A stretch of DNA of 64,000 bases from Salinisphaera sp. T31B1 (GCF_040361275.1 NZ_APNH01000005.1:363482-427481); one strand, 5' to 3'; counted from the first letter of the stretch, positions 1 to 10,689 are shown. Notes: generated by a model not told the origin, from the letters alone. A program made the numbers and translations.

Positions 1-631
1 TGGAGTAGGGGCGGCCGGATGGTGAATGACCGAGTAGCAACGTCAACAGTCCGGCGACGATATTCAGGTAGGTGGACTCACTACGTGGACTAGGCTCCTG
101 AGCCTGTTTCGCGTGTCTTATGCCGGCTTCATGCTCATGGCGAAGCGTATCGAGCTGGATCTGGAGTCGTTCCGAGGCTTTCGCTTCATCGGTCAGGCGT
201 ATCTTCAAAGCCTCGCGGTCGGCAAGTAGCGTCTGAACGGTCTCGATAGTTACCGTGTGGCATAACCGGCGTTCGACGGCGTTGAATAGAAAGCCGGGTT
301 TTTCCCCTGGATAGAATTCGCTCATCCAAGCTTTCAGGTCCACATGGCGAACGGTCAGGTCGGGTGAGTCAAGCAGCGTAGGATCGTCGCAGGTGATGCC
401 GTTCTTCCCGTAAGCCAGATCACCGTTGGCCAGGGCGTCGATAATCCGTTCGGCGTTCAAATGTAGGAGCGGCCACTCGGAAAAGTCGCCGGGTCCCGGT
501 CGCTGTTGCATACCGATGCGCTCGATAATCTGTTGCTCGTGTTGTAACAGTCCGCTCCATCGGATCGCGGCTTCGATCGGACGATAGAATACCTTCTGGC
601 CGGTGCTTGGATCTTCATGTGTCGTGGGCAT
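1..631 (-). CDS. Conserved hypothetical protein of an integrated element (partial, runs off left edge)
   Basis: An open frame starts at ATG 631-629 and stays open to base 1, giving at least 210 residues; the C-terminus lies outside the window. A GGGGGAG ribosome site lies about 8 bases before the ATG. The N-terminal half is soluble and acidic, followed by a charged, probably helical stretch (about residues 135-180) and a short hydrophobic segment (STYLNIVAGLLTLLLG) leading into SPSGRPYS. I recall similar proteins beside integrases in proteobacterial islands, but I know no demonstrated function. The adjacent integrase supports an island origin. Function is unassigned. Confidence 0.7.
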   Translation of the reverse strand, partial: MPTTHEDPSTGQKVFYRPIEAAIRWSGLLQHEQQIIERIGMQQRPGPGDFSEWPLLHLNAERIIDALANGDLAYGKNGITCDDPTLLDSPDLTVRHVDLKAWMSEFYPGEKPGFLFNAVERRLCHTVTIETVQTLLADREALKIRLTDEAKASERLQIQLDTLRHEHEAGIRHAKQAQEPSPRSESTYLNIVAGLLTLLLGHSPSGRPYS

Positions 632-1234
632 AAACCATACTCCCCCGCCCGCGGGCCCTCACGATGTTGCGCCGGTCCATTGGGGGCCGGAATTTGAGGT
701 CCAGACTTGAAGGCGCCAACAAGAGAGTCGGGGGCAATGGATGAGGTATGCCCTGTGTCGCACGAGGTCTTGGTTATCCGGCTGTTATGAAAGCGCAGAC
801 CGCATAGACCGTTCGGCGATGACTGGAAAAGAATTTCGCAGTCCTGATAAAAATTTTTATTGACTTAAGGCCAGAACCGTCCAGTTATGTGTCCAACGGG
901 GACGCGCACGACTATGGTGCTAAGCTCGTTGCGAACGGTACTGGCGAGAACATTTGCACTATACAGGTAAGCGCGTATTTTGCCTTCTTTGATGGCGTTA
1001 GAGTCTCGCAGCAGAAAAAAGGAATGAGAACGACAGAGGTCGTTCGGGGCTCGTGACCTGAACGGCTTTAGAGACAGTTAACTGGTGACGCGAGCCTGAT
1101 AGGGCGTCTCACGGTCGGTGGGGGGTCTTCATGAGTAAGAAGGTTCGTGCTGTGGAATAGGTCTTCTATATCAGGGCGGCATACGTAGGAAATTACCGAT
1201 ATTGGGTGTATCGGTTGCATTGATTCAGCATGAA
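632..1234. other. Intergenic region inside the integrated element, no gene seen
   Basis: About 600 bases between the start of the leftmost gene and the stop of the integrase. No frame here has a believable start and composition. The stretch around 845-865 is AT-rich and could hold a promoter for the leftward gene, but I cannot define -35/-10 boxes with confidence. Confidence 0.5.
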
Positions 1235-2437
1235 TTAGGCGCGCATCGAAGTGATCTTAGAGCCTCGTTTAAGATCGTCGAGATAATCACCCCACCATTG
1301 CATCATCTGGCGGCGCTCCTTCAGGTATTCGGATCTGTGGTATGCGGCTCGGACCTTATTACCCTCTGCATGTGCGAGTTGACGTTCTATCGCGTCTCGG
1401 TTGAATCCGCTCTCATTAAGGATGGTCGAGGCAGTGGCTCTAAAGCCGTGAACGGTCGCTTGGCGCTTATAGCCCATGCGATACAGTGCATAGAGCAGCG
1501 TGTTCTCGCTCATGGGGCGCAACGTACTATTTCGGCCGGTAAAGACATACTCATATCGGCCGGTGATTTCGCTTAACGCTTCAAATAGTTTTATGGCCTG
1601 CTCGGACAGCGGCACGATATGTTCATCGCCCAGTTTCATGCGTTCGGGCGGTATGCGCCATTCCGCGCGCTCGATATCGATCTCTGTCCACCGAGCAGCG
1701 CGTAGTTCGCCGGTGCGTAAGAAGGTCAGACCGACGAGCTGTAGACCGTACCGCGTGATCACATGCCCATCATAGGCATCGAGGGCCTGTAAAAATGCAG
1801 GTAGCTCATCGCGAGATAGCGCGGCATGGTGTTGCGCCTTACGGGTTTTCAATGCCCCCTTGAGGTCCGAAGCGGGATTATAGGTCGCCTTGCCCGTGAC
1901 AATGGCATATCGAAACACCATGCCGATGCGCTGCAGAACGCGGTGGGAGTAATCGAGTGCATCGCGTTCCTCGATTTTGCGTATGACCCGTAGTACTTCT
2001 GGCGGAGTGATCTCGGCCACAGGTCGACTGCCAAGCGCCGGGAAAACATCGTTCTCAATCGAGCGTATAACCTTCGTGGCGTGTTTTTCACTCCATCGTG
2101 GACGTTTGTGCTCGTGCCATTCGCGGCCAATCGTTTCGAATGCATTGGCCTGACGTGCTTTGGCTGTTTCCTGGACCCGCCGCTTAAGCTCCATTGGATC
2201 GTTACCATCGACGAGTTGCTTGCGCGCCTCGTTTCGTTTCGAGCGGGCGTCGGCTAATGACACGTCCTCCGCGGTGCCGAAAGCGAGTGTTTTTTCTTTT
2301 CCATGAAATCGGTATTTCAATCGCCAGTACCGGCCGCCATTAGGTCGCACGAGCAGATAAAGCCCGCCGCTATCCGAAAGCTTGTACTGCTTCTTGCGGG
2401 GCTTGGCTTGTTTAACCTGAACGGCGGTGAGCGTCAC
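1235..2437 (-). CDS. P4-type tyrosine recombinase/integrase
   Basis: This site-specific recombinase integrates and excises the mobile element at the neighbouring tRNA-Leu. The N-terminal DUF4102-like arm-binding domain (about residues 1-80, with KPRKKQYKLSDSGGLYLLV) is followed by a core-binding domain and a C-terminal catalytic domain. From the GTG start the catalytic residues are R241 (FLRTGELR), H330 and R333 (HGFR), H356 and nucleophile Y366. Length is 400 aa, normal for the family. An ATG exists at 2509, but that extension would cover the arm-type repeats and has no family counterpart, so GTG 2437 is preferred. The gene looks intact, and the rest of the element should lie to the left. 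Confidence 0.9.
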   Translation of the reverse strand: MTLTAVQVKQAKPRKKQYKLSDSGGLYLLVRPNGGRYWRLKYRFHGKEKTLAFGTAEDVSLADARSKRNEARKQLVDGNDPMELKRRVQETAKARQANAFETIGREWHEHKRPRWSEKHATKVIRSIENDVFPALGSRPVAEITPPEVLRVIRKIEERDALDYSHRVLQRIGMVFRYAIVTGKATYNPASDLKGALKTRKAQHHAALSRDELPAFLQALDAYDGHVITRYGLQLVGLTFLRTGELRAARWTEIDIERAEWRIPPERMKLGDEHIVPLSEQAIKLFEALSEITGRYEYVFTGRNSTLRPMSENTLLYALYRMGYKRQATVHGFRATASTILNESGFNRDAIERQLAHAEGNKVRAAYHRSEYLKERRQMMQWWGDYLDDLKRGSKITSMRA

Positions 2438-2441
2438 GGCT

Positions 2442-2490
2442 GGGGGTATCTCTTGGTGGCCTTGAAGCTGGTACCCCCAAAGATACCCCC
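2442..2490. repeat. Putative integrase arm-type binding sites
   Basis: GGGGGTATCT at 2442-2451 is repeated inverted as AGATACCCCC at 2481-2490, with a related GGTACCCCC at 2470-2478. Read on the minus strand, two GGGGGTA-type units lie in tandem 12 bases apart and a third is in opposite orientation. They sit between the GTG start of the integrase and the tRNA target, where P4-type integrases carry arm sites. Binding is inferred from position and repetition only. Confidence 0.5.
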
Positions 2491-2534
2491 AGTTACTCCC
2501 GGATGGCAATGGACCGCTCTAGACGTTGGCGCAT

Positions 2535-2568
2535 TAAAAAAGCCCGTAATCGCTTGGATTCGGGCTTA
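2535..2568 (-). terminator. Rho-independent terminator downstream of tRNA-Leu
   Basis: On the minus strand AAGCCCG (2567-2561) pairs with CGGGCTT (2546-2540). The stem continues through GATT/AATC around a 5-base loop, with one bulged base, and a run of six T follows. It lies 37 bases past the tRNA 3' end and before the integrase, so it should end tRNA transcription. Confidence 0.75.
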
Positions 2569-2604
2569 ATTCTGGACGACCATGGACGTCGTTGGACTTG
2601 TTGA

Positions 2605-2691
2605 TGGTGCCCGGGGCGAGAATCGAACTCGCACTCTGTTGCCAGAACCGGATTTTGAGTCCGGCGCGTCTACCAGTTCCGCCACCCGGGC
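2605..2691 (-). tRNA. tRNA-Leu (anticodon CAA)
   Basis: An 87-nt tRNA with encoded CCA. The acceptor stem GCCCGGG pairs with CCCGGGC. The anticodon stem CCGGA/TCCGG encloses loop CTCAAAA, giving anticodon CAA for UUG codons. A long variable arm and the T-loop GTTCGATTC are present, as expected of a class II tRNA. The 3' end faces the integrase, so this gene is the probable integration target: the island left the tRNA intact or rebuilt its 3' end, and the attachment core should lie in the 3' half of the gene. Confidence 0.95.
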
Positions 2692-2755
2692 CGGTGGGAT
2701 GCGAAGTATACCGATCGCGCGGCTCGCGACCAATGGGGCGAATCGACGACCGCGA

Positions 2756-4255
2756 TCAGTAGTCGGACAGGATCGCTTCCATATCGGTCTGATAGGCCGT
2801 CACGGTCTGGCGGTAGGTCAGCGACGGATTGGACGACGTGCCGTTGATCACGAAGGCGAATGCGCCAAACCCGCCGTCTGCCTTGCGGAAATAACCGGCC
2901 AGGGCGCGGACGGTCACCGGCTCGGTGAGTGTGCCGGTCTTGGCGGTCAGCCGCGTGAGCCAGTCGAAGTTGCCCTGCTTGAGGGTGCGCGAAGGTGCCG
3001 ACAGCGGCACCGGCATACTGCCGTAGAGGGCCGGGAACAAGGCGTTCTGACGGTACATGTAGCCCAGCAGGGCGACCAGATCGCGGGCCGACAGCTTGTT
3101 GCTCACGGCCAGCCCGCTGCCGCTGTCGAAGATCGGCCCGGGGCCGGACGTCGCGTGGGTCGGGTAGGTTTCGCGCATGGCACGATCGGCGAGGGCTTCC
3201 AGCGCCTGAGAGGCCAGCGGCAGGGTCAGCGGCCGGTTGTACTGGCTGTCAGCGGCCAGATCGAGCGTGAGCGTATCGGCCATGTAGTTGTTCGAATAGG
3301 CCATCAGCGGAATCAGCTGTTCGGCCAGGGTATCGCTCTCGATGCGTGCGAGCATGTCCGCGCCGCTGCCGGCGTTGGTTTCGACACGGATGTTGCCGTC
3401 GATCTGGACGCCCATGTCGGCAAGCATCGCAGCCAGGATACGCGCGGTTTCGGTAGCCGGGCCGGTGACCGCCCGATGAACCTCGTATGGGCCGCCACCG
3501 GCCGGGAGCGAGCCGCGCAGATGCAGCGTGGACGTGCCGTTGTCGTAGGTTCGCCACGCCGTGAGCGTGGCCCGGGCGCCGGCGCTAGCGGTATCCACGC
3601 GGTTGTCCAGCGTATAGCCGGAGACGTTGGCTGGGTTGAGCACTACCCGCGCGGGCTCGCCTGCACTGCGGCCGCCGTAGACGCTGGCATGGACGGTCGC
3701 GAAGTTGCTGCCGGCCGACGACAGTGGAGCGCTGTAGGCATGCCAGGCTTTTTCCTCGGCGTCGCAGCGATCCTTGGTCAGACAGGGCACCGCACCGAAC
3801 AGGCCATCGTCGACGACCAGGTTGCCGGTCACATGCGTGATGCCGCGCCCGCGCAGACGTCCGATCAGCGACCAGATATCGGCATTGTCCAGCGCCGGAT
3901 CGCCGCCGCCGACGAAGACCAGGTCGCCATTCAGGGTCGTGCCCGCAACCGGGCCGCGGCTGGCGAAACGGGTCACAAAGCGATGATCCGGCCCGAACTG
4001 TTCGAGTGCTGCGCTGACCGCGAACAGCTTGCTGACCGAGGCAGGGGTGAGCCGCTGGTCCGGGTTGAGTTCGGCGATCGGCGACATGTCGTCCAGATCG
4101 ACCACCAGCGCGCTCACGTGGGCACGCTGGGACAGCGCGCGCAGTGAATCCAGATAAGCGGCGGCGCTGGCCGACGCGTTCGTCAGCAGCAAAATGGTGC
4201 CGACCATCGTCAATGCCAGTGTTCGATGAACGACCGAGCGGCGCGCAACTAGCAT
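2756..4255 (-). CDS. dacB: D-alanyl-D-alanine carboxypeptidase/endopeptidase (PBP4, peptidase S13)
   Basis: A periplasmic low-molecular-mass penicillin-binding protein that trims or cleaves peptidoglycan peptides. ATG 4255 gives 499 aa with an N-terminal signal sequence (basic residues, hydrophobic stretch, ASASAAA cleavage region at about residues 27-33). The three PBP motifs are present: SVSK (S73, K76), YSNN in the middle, and KTGT near the C-terminus. A longer frame from 4339 would put the start within 50 bases of the divergent tgt start and lacks family support. The large insertion between SxxK and SxN matches class C PBPs (PBP4). Monocistronic, divergent from tgt. Confidence 0.9.
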   Translation of the reverse strand: MLVARRSVVHRTLALTMVGTILLLTNASASAAAYLDSLRALSQRAHVSALVVDLDDMSPIAELNPDQRLTPASVSKLFAVSAALEQFGPDHRFVTRFASRGPVAGTTLNGDLVFVGGGDPALDNADIWSLIGRLRGRGITHVTGNLVVDDGLFGAVPCLTKDRCDAEEKAWHAYSAPLSSAGSNFATVHASVYGGRSAGEPARVVLNPANVSGYTLDNRVDTASAGARATLTAWRTYDNGTSTLHLRGSLPAGGGPYEVHRAVTGPATETARILAAMLADMGVQIDGNIRVETNAGSGADMLARIESDTLAEQLIPLMAYSNNYMADTLTLDLAADSQYNRPLTLPLASQALEALADRAMRETYPTHATSGPGPIFDSGSGLAVSNKLSARDLVALLGYMYRQNALFPALYGSMPVPLSAPSRTLKQGNFDWLTRLTAKTGTLTEPVTVRALAGYFRKADGGFGAFAFVINGTSSNPSLTYRQTVTAYQTDMEAILSDY

Positions 4256-4363
4256 AAGGACCCCGATGCCCTGGACAGCGTGACAAAGATCGGCAGTGTA
4301 TGCGGTGTCTTGCGCGCGACTCAATCGCGGCAGCACCACGCCGTCGAACGTCGACGCGCCTGA

Positions 4364-5521
<1,158 letters not shown>

Positions 5522-5629
5522 CCACGCGGGTGGCCGCGGCGCAAACGCTCGCCGGTCGCCGCGATCCCTGTGGCATACTACGCCGCTTGTTAGACGCCGT
5601 ACGACCTACAGTTCATTCGAGGGCACGTT

Positions 5630-5959
5630 ATGGATTTTCTGATTTCTCCGGCCTATGCGCAGGGCGGCGCGCCTGCGGGCGGCGGCATCATGCCGACGCT
5701 GATCATGGTCGGCCTGTTCTTCGTGTTCATGTATTTCATGATCATCCGGCCGCAGATGAAGCGCCAGAAAGAACACAAGAAGCTGCTGGAAAGCCTGGAC
5801 AAGGGCAGCGAGATCGTCACCTCCGGCGGGCTGGCGGGTCGTATCCGTCAGGTCGGCGAGAACTTTCTCGTCGTCGAGGTCTCCGAAGGTGTCGAGATCC
5901 GTATCCAGAAGAACGCGGTGACCAGCGTCGTGCCCAAGGGCACCCTGGAATCGCTTTAA
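5630..5959 (+). CDS. yajC: Preprotein translocase subunit YajC
   Basis: A small inner-membrane accessory protein of the SecDF complex. It is 109 aa with a short N-terminal segment, one transmembrane helix (about residues 22-40), the IIRPQMKRQKEHKKLL motif just after it, and a soluble domain (EIVTSGGLAGRI). Length and motifs are typical. It lies between tgt and secD and is expected to be co-transcribed with secDF. Confidence 0.97.
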   Translation: MDFLISPAYAQGGAPAGGGIMPTLIMVGLFFVFMYFMIIRPQMKRQKEHKKLLESLDKGSEIVTSGGLAGRIRQVGENFLVVEVSEGVEIRIQKNAVTSVVPKGTLESL

Positions 5960-6028
5960 TCCAGTAGGCTTTGCCGGCGCGCCGACGTTCGGCCGGCGAC
6001 CGGCCCCAATATCCGAGATCGGGGCGCT

Positions 6029-7882
6029 ATGAACCGCTATCCGCTGTGGAAGTACCTGTTGCTGTTGGCCGTGATTGCCGTCGGCGTTCTGTATGCGCTG
6101 CCCAATCTCTACGGTGAACAGCCGGCGGTACAGGTCTCCCAGGCCAGCGGCGATCCGGCGAACCAGGCGCTGGTGCAGCGGGTACGCCGCACCCTGGACA
6201 ATGCAGGCATGCCGCCCGTCGACATCACGCTCGAAGACGGGCGGCTGCTGGCGCTCTATCCGGGCACCGAGGCGCAGCTCAAGGCGGCGGGTGCGCTCAA
6301 GCGCGAACTGGGCGACGACTACACCGTCGCGCTGAATCTCGCCTCCAGCACGCCCGACTGGCTGCGTGCCATCGGCGCCGAGCCGATGGCGCTGGGCCTG
6401 GACCTGCGTGGCGGTGTGCATTTCCTGCTCGAGGTGGACATGGACAGCGTGTTCAATTCCACCTATGACCGCTACGCGCGTGATATTCCGCGTTTTCTGC
6501 GCGACCAGTCGATCCGTTACAGTCGTGCCTCGCGGGACGGCGATTCGGTGCGGTTGATCTTCCCCAACGAACAGGTGATGGATCAGGCGCGCAGCGCACT
6601 GTCGTCCGAGTTCAACGTGCTCGATTTCCGGCCCGCACCCAACGCCGAGAATACGCTGGTGGCGGTGCTCAACGAGACCGAACAGCGGCGTATCACCGAT
6701 TTCGCTCTTCAGCAGAACCTCACCACGCTGCGCAACCGCGTCAACGAGCTCGGCGTCGCGGAGCCGCTGGTCCAGCGACAGGGCGATTCGCGCATTGTGG
6801 TCGAGCTGCCGGGCGTTCAGGACACCGCGGAAGCCAAGCGCCTGCTGGGCAAGACCGCCACACTCGAGTACCGGCTGGTCGCCCAGGGCGAGGACGCACA
6901 GGCGGCCGAGCGCACGGGCAACGTGCCGGCCGGCACCCAGCTCTATCACACGCGTGACGGGCAGCCGATCCTGCTCGACGACGACGTGATCGCCTCGGGC
7001 GACCAGCTCGTCGACGCCTCGTCGGGATTCGATCAGCAGTCCGGCACGCCGGCGGTATTCGTAACCCTCGACGGCCAGGCGGCCAGCAAGATGTTCGATG
7101 TCACCTCGGCGCACGTGGGTGACCCGATGGCCGTGCTGTTCATCGAGAACAAGGTCGATACGCGCTACGAGGACGGCAAGGAGATCCGTACCCGCCGCAA
7201 GGTCGAGCAGGTCATCAGCGTCGCCAACATACGCAGTGCGTTCGGCAAGCGTTTCCAGACCACCGGCCTGGAGCGCGGCGAAGCTCACGATCTGGCGCTG
7301 CTTCTGCGCGCGGGCGCACTGGCCGCGCCGGTGAACGTGGTCGAAGAGCGCACCATCGGCCCGAGCCTGGGCGCCGACAATATCGCACAGGGCCGGCTGG
7401 CCGTGATCGTCGGCTTTCTGCTGGTGGTCGGCTTCATGATGGTCTACTACCGCGCGTTCGGCCTGTTCGCCAACGCCGCACTGTTCATGAACCTGATCCT
7501 GATCGTTGCGCTGCTGTCGCTGCTCCAGGCCACGCTCACGCTGCCCGGTATCGCCGGCATCGTGCTCACCATCGGTATGGCCGTCGACGCCAACGTGCTG
7601 ATCTTCGAGCGAATACGCGAGGAACTGGACAGTGGGAACACCCCGCAATCGGCAATCAAGTCAGGCTACGACAAGGCGTTTTCGTCGATCGCCGATGCCA
7701 ATATCACGACGCTGATCGCCGCCATCGTGCTGTTCGGTTTCGGGACCGGCCCGATCAAGGGTTTTGCCGTGACCCTGTCGCTGGGCATTCTCACCTCCAT
7801 GTTCACGGCCATCGTGGGCACCCGTGCGATCGCGAATCTGGTCTACGGCCGCAAGCGCCGCCTGAATTCGCTGTCGATCTGA
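6029..7882 (+). CDS. secD: Protein translocase subunit SecD
   Basis: Inner-membrane RND-family subunit that uses the proton motive force to help pull proteins out of SecYEG. It is 617 aa: an N-terminal transmembrane helix (about 8-26), a large periplasmic P1 domain containing the LGLDLRGGVHFLLEVD motif (D1), and five C-terminal helices starting near residue 455. Conserved FGTGPIKGFAVTL lies in the last part. The gene is 69 bases after yajC and 34 before secF. Confidence 0.97.
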   Translation: MNRYPLWKYLLLLAVIAVGVLYALPNLYGEQPAVQVSQASGDPANQALVQRVRRTLDNAGMPPVDITLEDGRLLALYPGTEAQLKAAGALKRELGDDYTVALNLASSTPDWLRAIGAEPMALGLDLRGGVHFLLEVDMDSVFNSTYDRYARDIPRFLRDQSIRYSRASRDGDSVRLIFPNEQVMDQARSALSSEFNVLDFRPAPNAENTLVAVLNETEQRRITDFALQQNLTTLRNRVNELGVAEPLVQRQGDSRIVVELPGVQDTAEAKRLLGKTATLEYRLVAQGEDAQAAERTGNVPAGTQLYHTRDGQPILLDDDVIASGDQLVDASSGFDQQSGTPAVFVTLDGQAASKMFDVTSAHVGDPMAVLFIENKVDTRYEDGKEIRTRRKVEQVISVANIRSAFGKRFQTTGLERGEAHDLALLLRAGALAAPVNVVEERTIGPSLGADNIAQGRLAVIVGFLLVVGFMMVYYRAFGLFANAALFMNLILIVALLSLLQATLTLPGIAGIVLTIGMAVDANVLIFERIREELDSGNTPQSAIKSGYDKAFSSIADANITTLIAAIVLFGFGTGPIKGFAVTLSLGILTSMFTAIVGTRAIANLVYGRKRRLNSLSI

Positions 7883-7916
7883 TCCGCGTTCCTTCGTTCT
7901 TCCAGTCGAGCCCGCC

Positions 7917-8858
7917 ATGCGCCTGATCAAATCCGATACTCATATCGACTTCGTCAGCTACGGCAAGTACGCGATCGTGTTCTCCGTGCTGCTGATTCTG
8001 ATGTCGTTCGTATCGTTCGGCTTCGAAAAACTTACCTTCGGCATCGACTTCACCGGCGGCGTGATCGTTGAAGCCGGCTATCCCGAGGCCGTCGAACTCC
8101 AGAACGTTCGCAACGCGTTGGCGGACGGCGGGTATCCGGGTGCGACCGTCCAGCATTTCGGGGCGTCGGACTCGGTGATGATCCGTCTGGCCACCGATGA
8201 AGGCGCGGATACTTCGGCGGTGAGCACTCAGGTGATGAACGCGCTGCATGCACAGAATCCCGACGCCCAGCTCCGTCGGGTCGAGTTCGTCGGGCCCCAG
8301 GTCGGCAAGGAACTGATCAACAAGGGCGCGCTCGCGCTGCTTTATACGGTGATCGCGATTCTGATCTACGTCATCGTGCGCTTTCACTGGAAGCTGGCCA
8401 GCGGTGCGGTGGTCGCGCTGGTGCACGACGTGCTGATCACCCTCGGCGTATTCTCGCTGTTCCATCTGGATTTCGATCTGACCGTGCTCGCGGCGCTGCT
8501 CGCGGTCATCGGCTATTCGCTCAACGATACGATCGTGGTCTACGACCGCATCCGCGAGAACTTCAGGCGCATGCGCAAGGCCACGCCGACCGAGGTGGTC
8601 AATGCCTCGATCAACCAGACGCTGTCTCGTACGCTGATGACCTCGGGTACCACCATTCTGACTCTGCTGGCACTTTTCTTTCTCGGTGGAGAAGTGATCC
8701 ATGGCTTTGCCACGGCACTGCTGATCGGCATTCTGATCGGCACGTATTCGTCGATCTTCGTCGCCAGTGCGCTGGCGTTGCGGCTGAAAATTACCAGTCA
8801 GGATCTGTTCCCGCCCAAGGAAGAAGACGCCGAAAAGGCGGCCCGCGTCACGCGCTGA
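7917..8858 (+). CDS. secF: Protein translocase subunit SecF
   Basis: Partner of SecD in the inner membrane. It is 313 aa with the N-terminal helix (about 19-38), the TFGIDFTGGVIVE motif, a periplasmic domain, and five further helices carrying VGPQVGKEL, GYSLNDTIVVYDRIREN and TLMTSG. Length is normal. It ends the yajC-secD-secF operon; no clear intrinsic terminator is visible in the following 250 bases. Confidence 0.97.
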   Translation: MRLIKSDTHIDFVSYGKYAIVFSVLLILMSFVSFGFEKLTFGIDFTGGVIVEAGYPEAVELQNVRNALADGGYPGATVQHFGASDSVMIRLATDEGADTSAVSTQVMNALHAQNPDAQLRRVEFVGPQVGKELINKGALALLYTVIAILIYVIVRFHWKLASGAVVALVHDVLITLGVFSLFHLDFDLTVLAALLAVIGYSLNDTIVVYDRIRENFRRMRKATPTEVVNASINQTLSRTLMTSGTTILTLLALFFLGGEVIHGFATALLIGILIGTYSSIFVASALALRLKITSQDLFPPKEEDAEKAARVTR

Positions 8859-9113
8859 CCCCAAGCTGCGGCCCCCGGTCGACCGGTCGCTGAGGTCCGC
8901 TTCCGGTACGGCACGATAGCCCGATTCGTCCGTACGGCTGTCGGGGCCGTGTTCGAAAGGCGTATCGTCTAGTCTGCGCTTTTTCAATCCGTGCGCGACC
9001 GACCCGCGGACGCACGGAGTGCCCTTGGGGCAGGGGGAGGTTGTGGGTGGACGGTGGTATGGCCTCGCGCGTCGGCCCGTCGTTGCCGCGCGTTCCGAGG
9101 TCGGCGTTCGATC

Positions 9114-10682
9114 ATGGAACTGATCTGGCTCGCGCTCGCCCTGGGCGGCGGCCTCGCGGCTGCCCGGTTGCAGTTGCCCGTGTTCGTTGGCTATCTGATG
9201 GTGGGACTGGCGCTGGGGCTGGTTGGCCAGCAGTCGACACCACTGCTGGTAGAGGCCGGCGAGATCGGCGTGCTGCTGTTGCTGTTCGGGGTCGGGCTGC
9301 ACCTGCGCCCGGCGACCCTGTTCAACCGGCCGGTGCTTATCGGCGGCGGGCTGCATCTGACGGCCAGCCTTCTGGTGCTCGGCGTGGTCGCCTGGGCGCT
9401 CGGCCTGACGGCTATCGAGGCCTTGCTCTGTGCCTTGCTGCTGAGTTTTTCCAGTACGGTGCTGGCGGCCAAGACGCTGGATACGGCCGGCGAGCTGGGC
9501 GCGTTTCATGGCCGTCTGGCGATCGGCATTCTGATCGTTCAGGATTGTGTTGCGGTACTGGTGATGATCGCGGTCTCGGAGACGGCGTTGTCGTGGTGGA
9601 CACTGATCGTGCTGCCGGGGCTGGCCTGTCTGCGCTGGCCGCTGCTCTGGCTGTTGTCGGCGATCGATTCGGACGAGCTGCTGCTGCTGGCCGCTGCGCT
9701 GCTCGCCCTCGGCGTCGCCCGCCTGTTTACCGAGCTCGGCCTGTCAGCCGAGCTCGGTGCAATCGCCGCCGGTGCGCTGGTGGCTGCTCATCCGCGCGGT
9801 CAGGCGCTGGCTGCCCATTTATGGGCGGTCAAGGAATTGCTGTTGAGCGCGTTCTTCTTGAGCGTCGGGCTGCAGGTATCGCCCGGGCTCACCGATTGGG
9901 CGCTGGCTGCGGCTCTGGCCCTGTTGCTGCCGGCCAAGGCCTGGCTGTTCTTCGCGCTGCTGGTCTCGCTCGGGCTGCGTGCGCGCACCGCTTTCCTGAC
10001 CGGCAACGCGCTCACCAGCTACAGCGAATTCACGCTCATCGCCGGCATGGCGGCCCATGCCCAGGGATTGCTATCGAGCACGGTGCTGAGTGTTCTGACA
10101 CTGGCCACCGTGCTGTCGTTCGTGATTCATCTGCCGCATAACCGTCTGGGTCATGCCATCTACGACCGGTTCGAGCGCGGTCTGCGTGCCTTTGAACGTG
10201 ACGTGCCGCATCCGGACGAGCCGGTGGCGAGCATCGGTGCGGCGCATTATCTCGTGCTGGGTATGGGCCGAACCGGTACGGCCGCCTACGATTTTCTGCG
10301 CCGCAGCGGTCAGACCGCGGCCGGCCTGGACACCGATCCGGATGTGCTGTCGCGCCATGTGGCCGCCGAGCGCCGGGTAGCCTACGGCGACGCACAGGAT
10401 CGAGAACTGTGGCGGGATCTACGCCTGCGTTCGGTCCGTGGGGCGGTGGTGGCACTGCCGAATGCGCCGGGACGGCTGCGCGCGACCCGGTTGCTGCGCG
10501 AATATGCACCGCAGCTGGTGATCAGCACCTTTGCCATGCACGCCCATGAGGCCGAGGCCCTGCGCGAGGCTGGCGCCGACAACGTGAGCTATCTGCTGGC
10601 CGAGGCCGGCGAACGCATGGCCGAATTGAGTTGCACGCCGGCCGATCCGGGCACGGACGAACGGCCGCGTCTGCCGTCGTGA
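9114..10682 (+). CDS. CPA2-family cation:proton antiporter with TrkA-N domain (Kef/YbaL-like)
   Basis: A predicted inner-membrane K+/H+ (or Na+/H+) exchanger. ATG 9114 gives 522 aa; the upstream in-frame extension is low-complexity and rejected. About 11-12 hydrophobic segments fill residues 1-350 (Na_H_Exchanger domain), followed by a cytoplasmic RCK/TrkA-N domain from about 375 with the nucleotide-binding loop GMGRTGTAAYDFL. Kef-type gating by NAD(H) or glutathione is possible but cannot be read from sequence. No ancillary KefF/KefG-like gene is adjacent. Substrate uncertain. Confidence 0.85.
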   Translation: MELIWLALALGGGLAAARLQLPVFVGYLMVGLALGLVGQQSTPLLVEAGEIGVLLLLFGVGLHLRPATLFNRPVLIGGGLHLTASLLVLGVVAWALGLTAIEALLCALLLSFSSTVLAAKTLDTAGELGAFHGRLAIGILIVQDCVAVLVMIAVSETALSWWTLIVLPGLACLRWPLLWLLSAIDSDELLLLAAALLALGVARLFTELGLSAELGAIAAGALVAAHPRGQALAAHLWAVKELLLSAFFLSVGLQVSPGLTDWALAAALALLLPAKAWLFFALLVSLGLRARTAFLTGNALTSYSEFTLIAGMAAHAQGLLSSTVLSVLTLATVLSFVIHLPHNRLGHAIYDRFERGLRAFERDVPHPDEPVASIGAAHYLVLGMGRTGTAAYDFLRRSGQTAAGLDTDPDVLSRHVAAERRVAYGDAQDRELWRDLRLRSVRGAVVALPNAPGRLRATRLLREYAPQLVISTFAMHAHEAEALREAGADNVSYLLAEAGERMAELSCTPADPGTDERPRLPS

Positions 10683-10689
10683 GACCCGA

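Noticed and set aside
2582..4147. Plus-strand open frame covering tRNA-Leu and dacB
   Set aside because: Begins in the antisense of the tRNA and runs opposite the dacB motifs; not a gene.
5606..7648. Long minus-strand open frame (680 codons) opposite yajC/secD
   Set aside because: Low-complexity Gln/His/Arg/Asp-rich translation typical of the antisense of GC-rich genes; yajC and secD on the plus strand are certain.
7803..9509. Long minus-strand open frame opposite secF and the antiporter
   Set aside because: Crosses three unrelated genes and has repeated QQ/RR low-complexity content; an antisense artefact.
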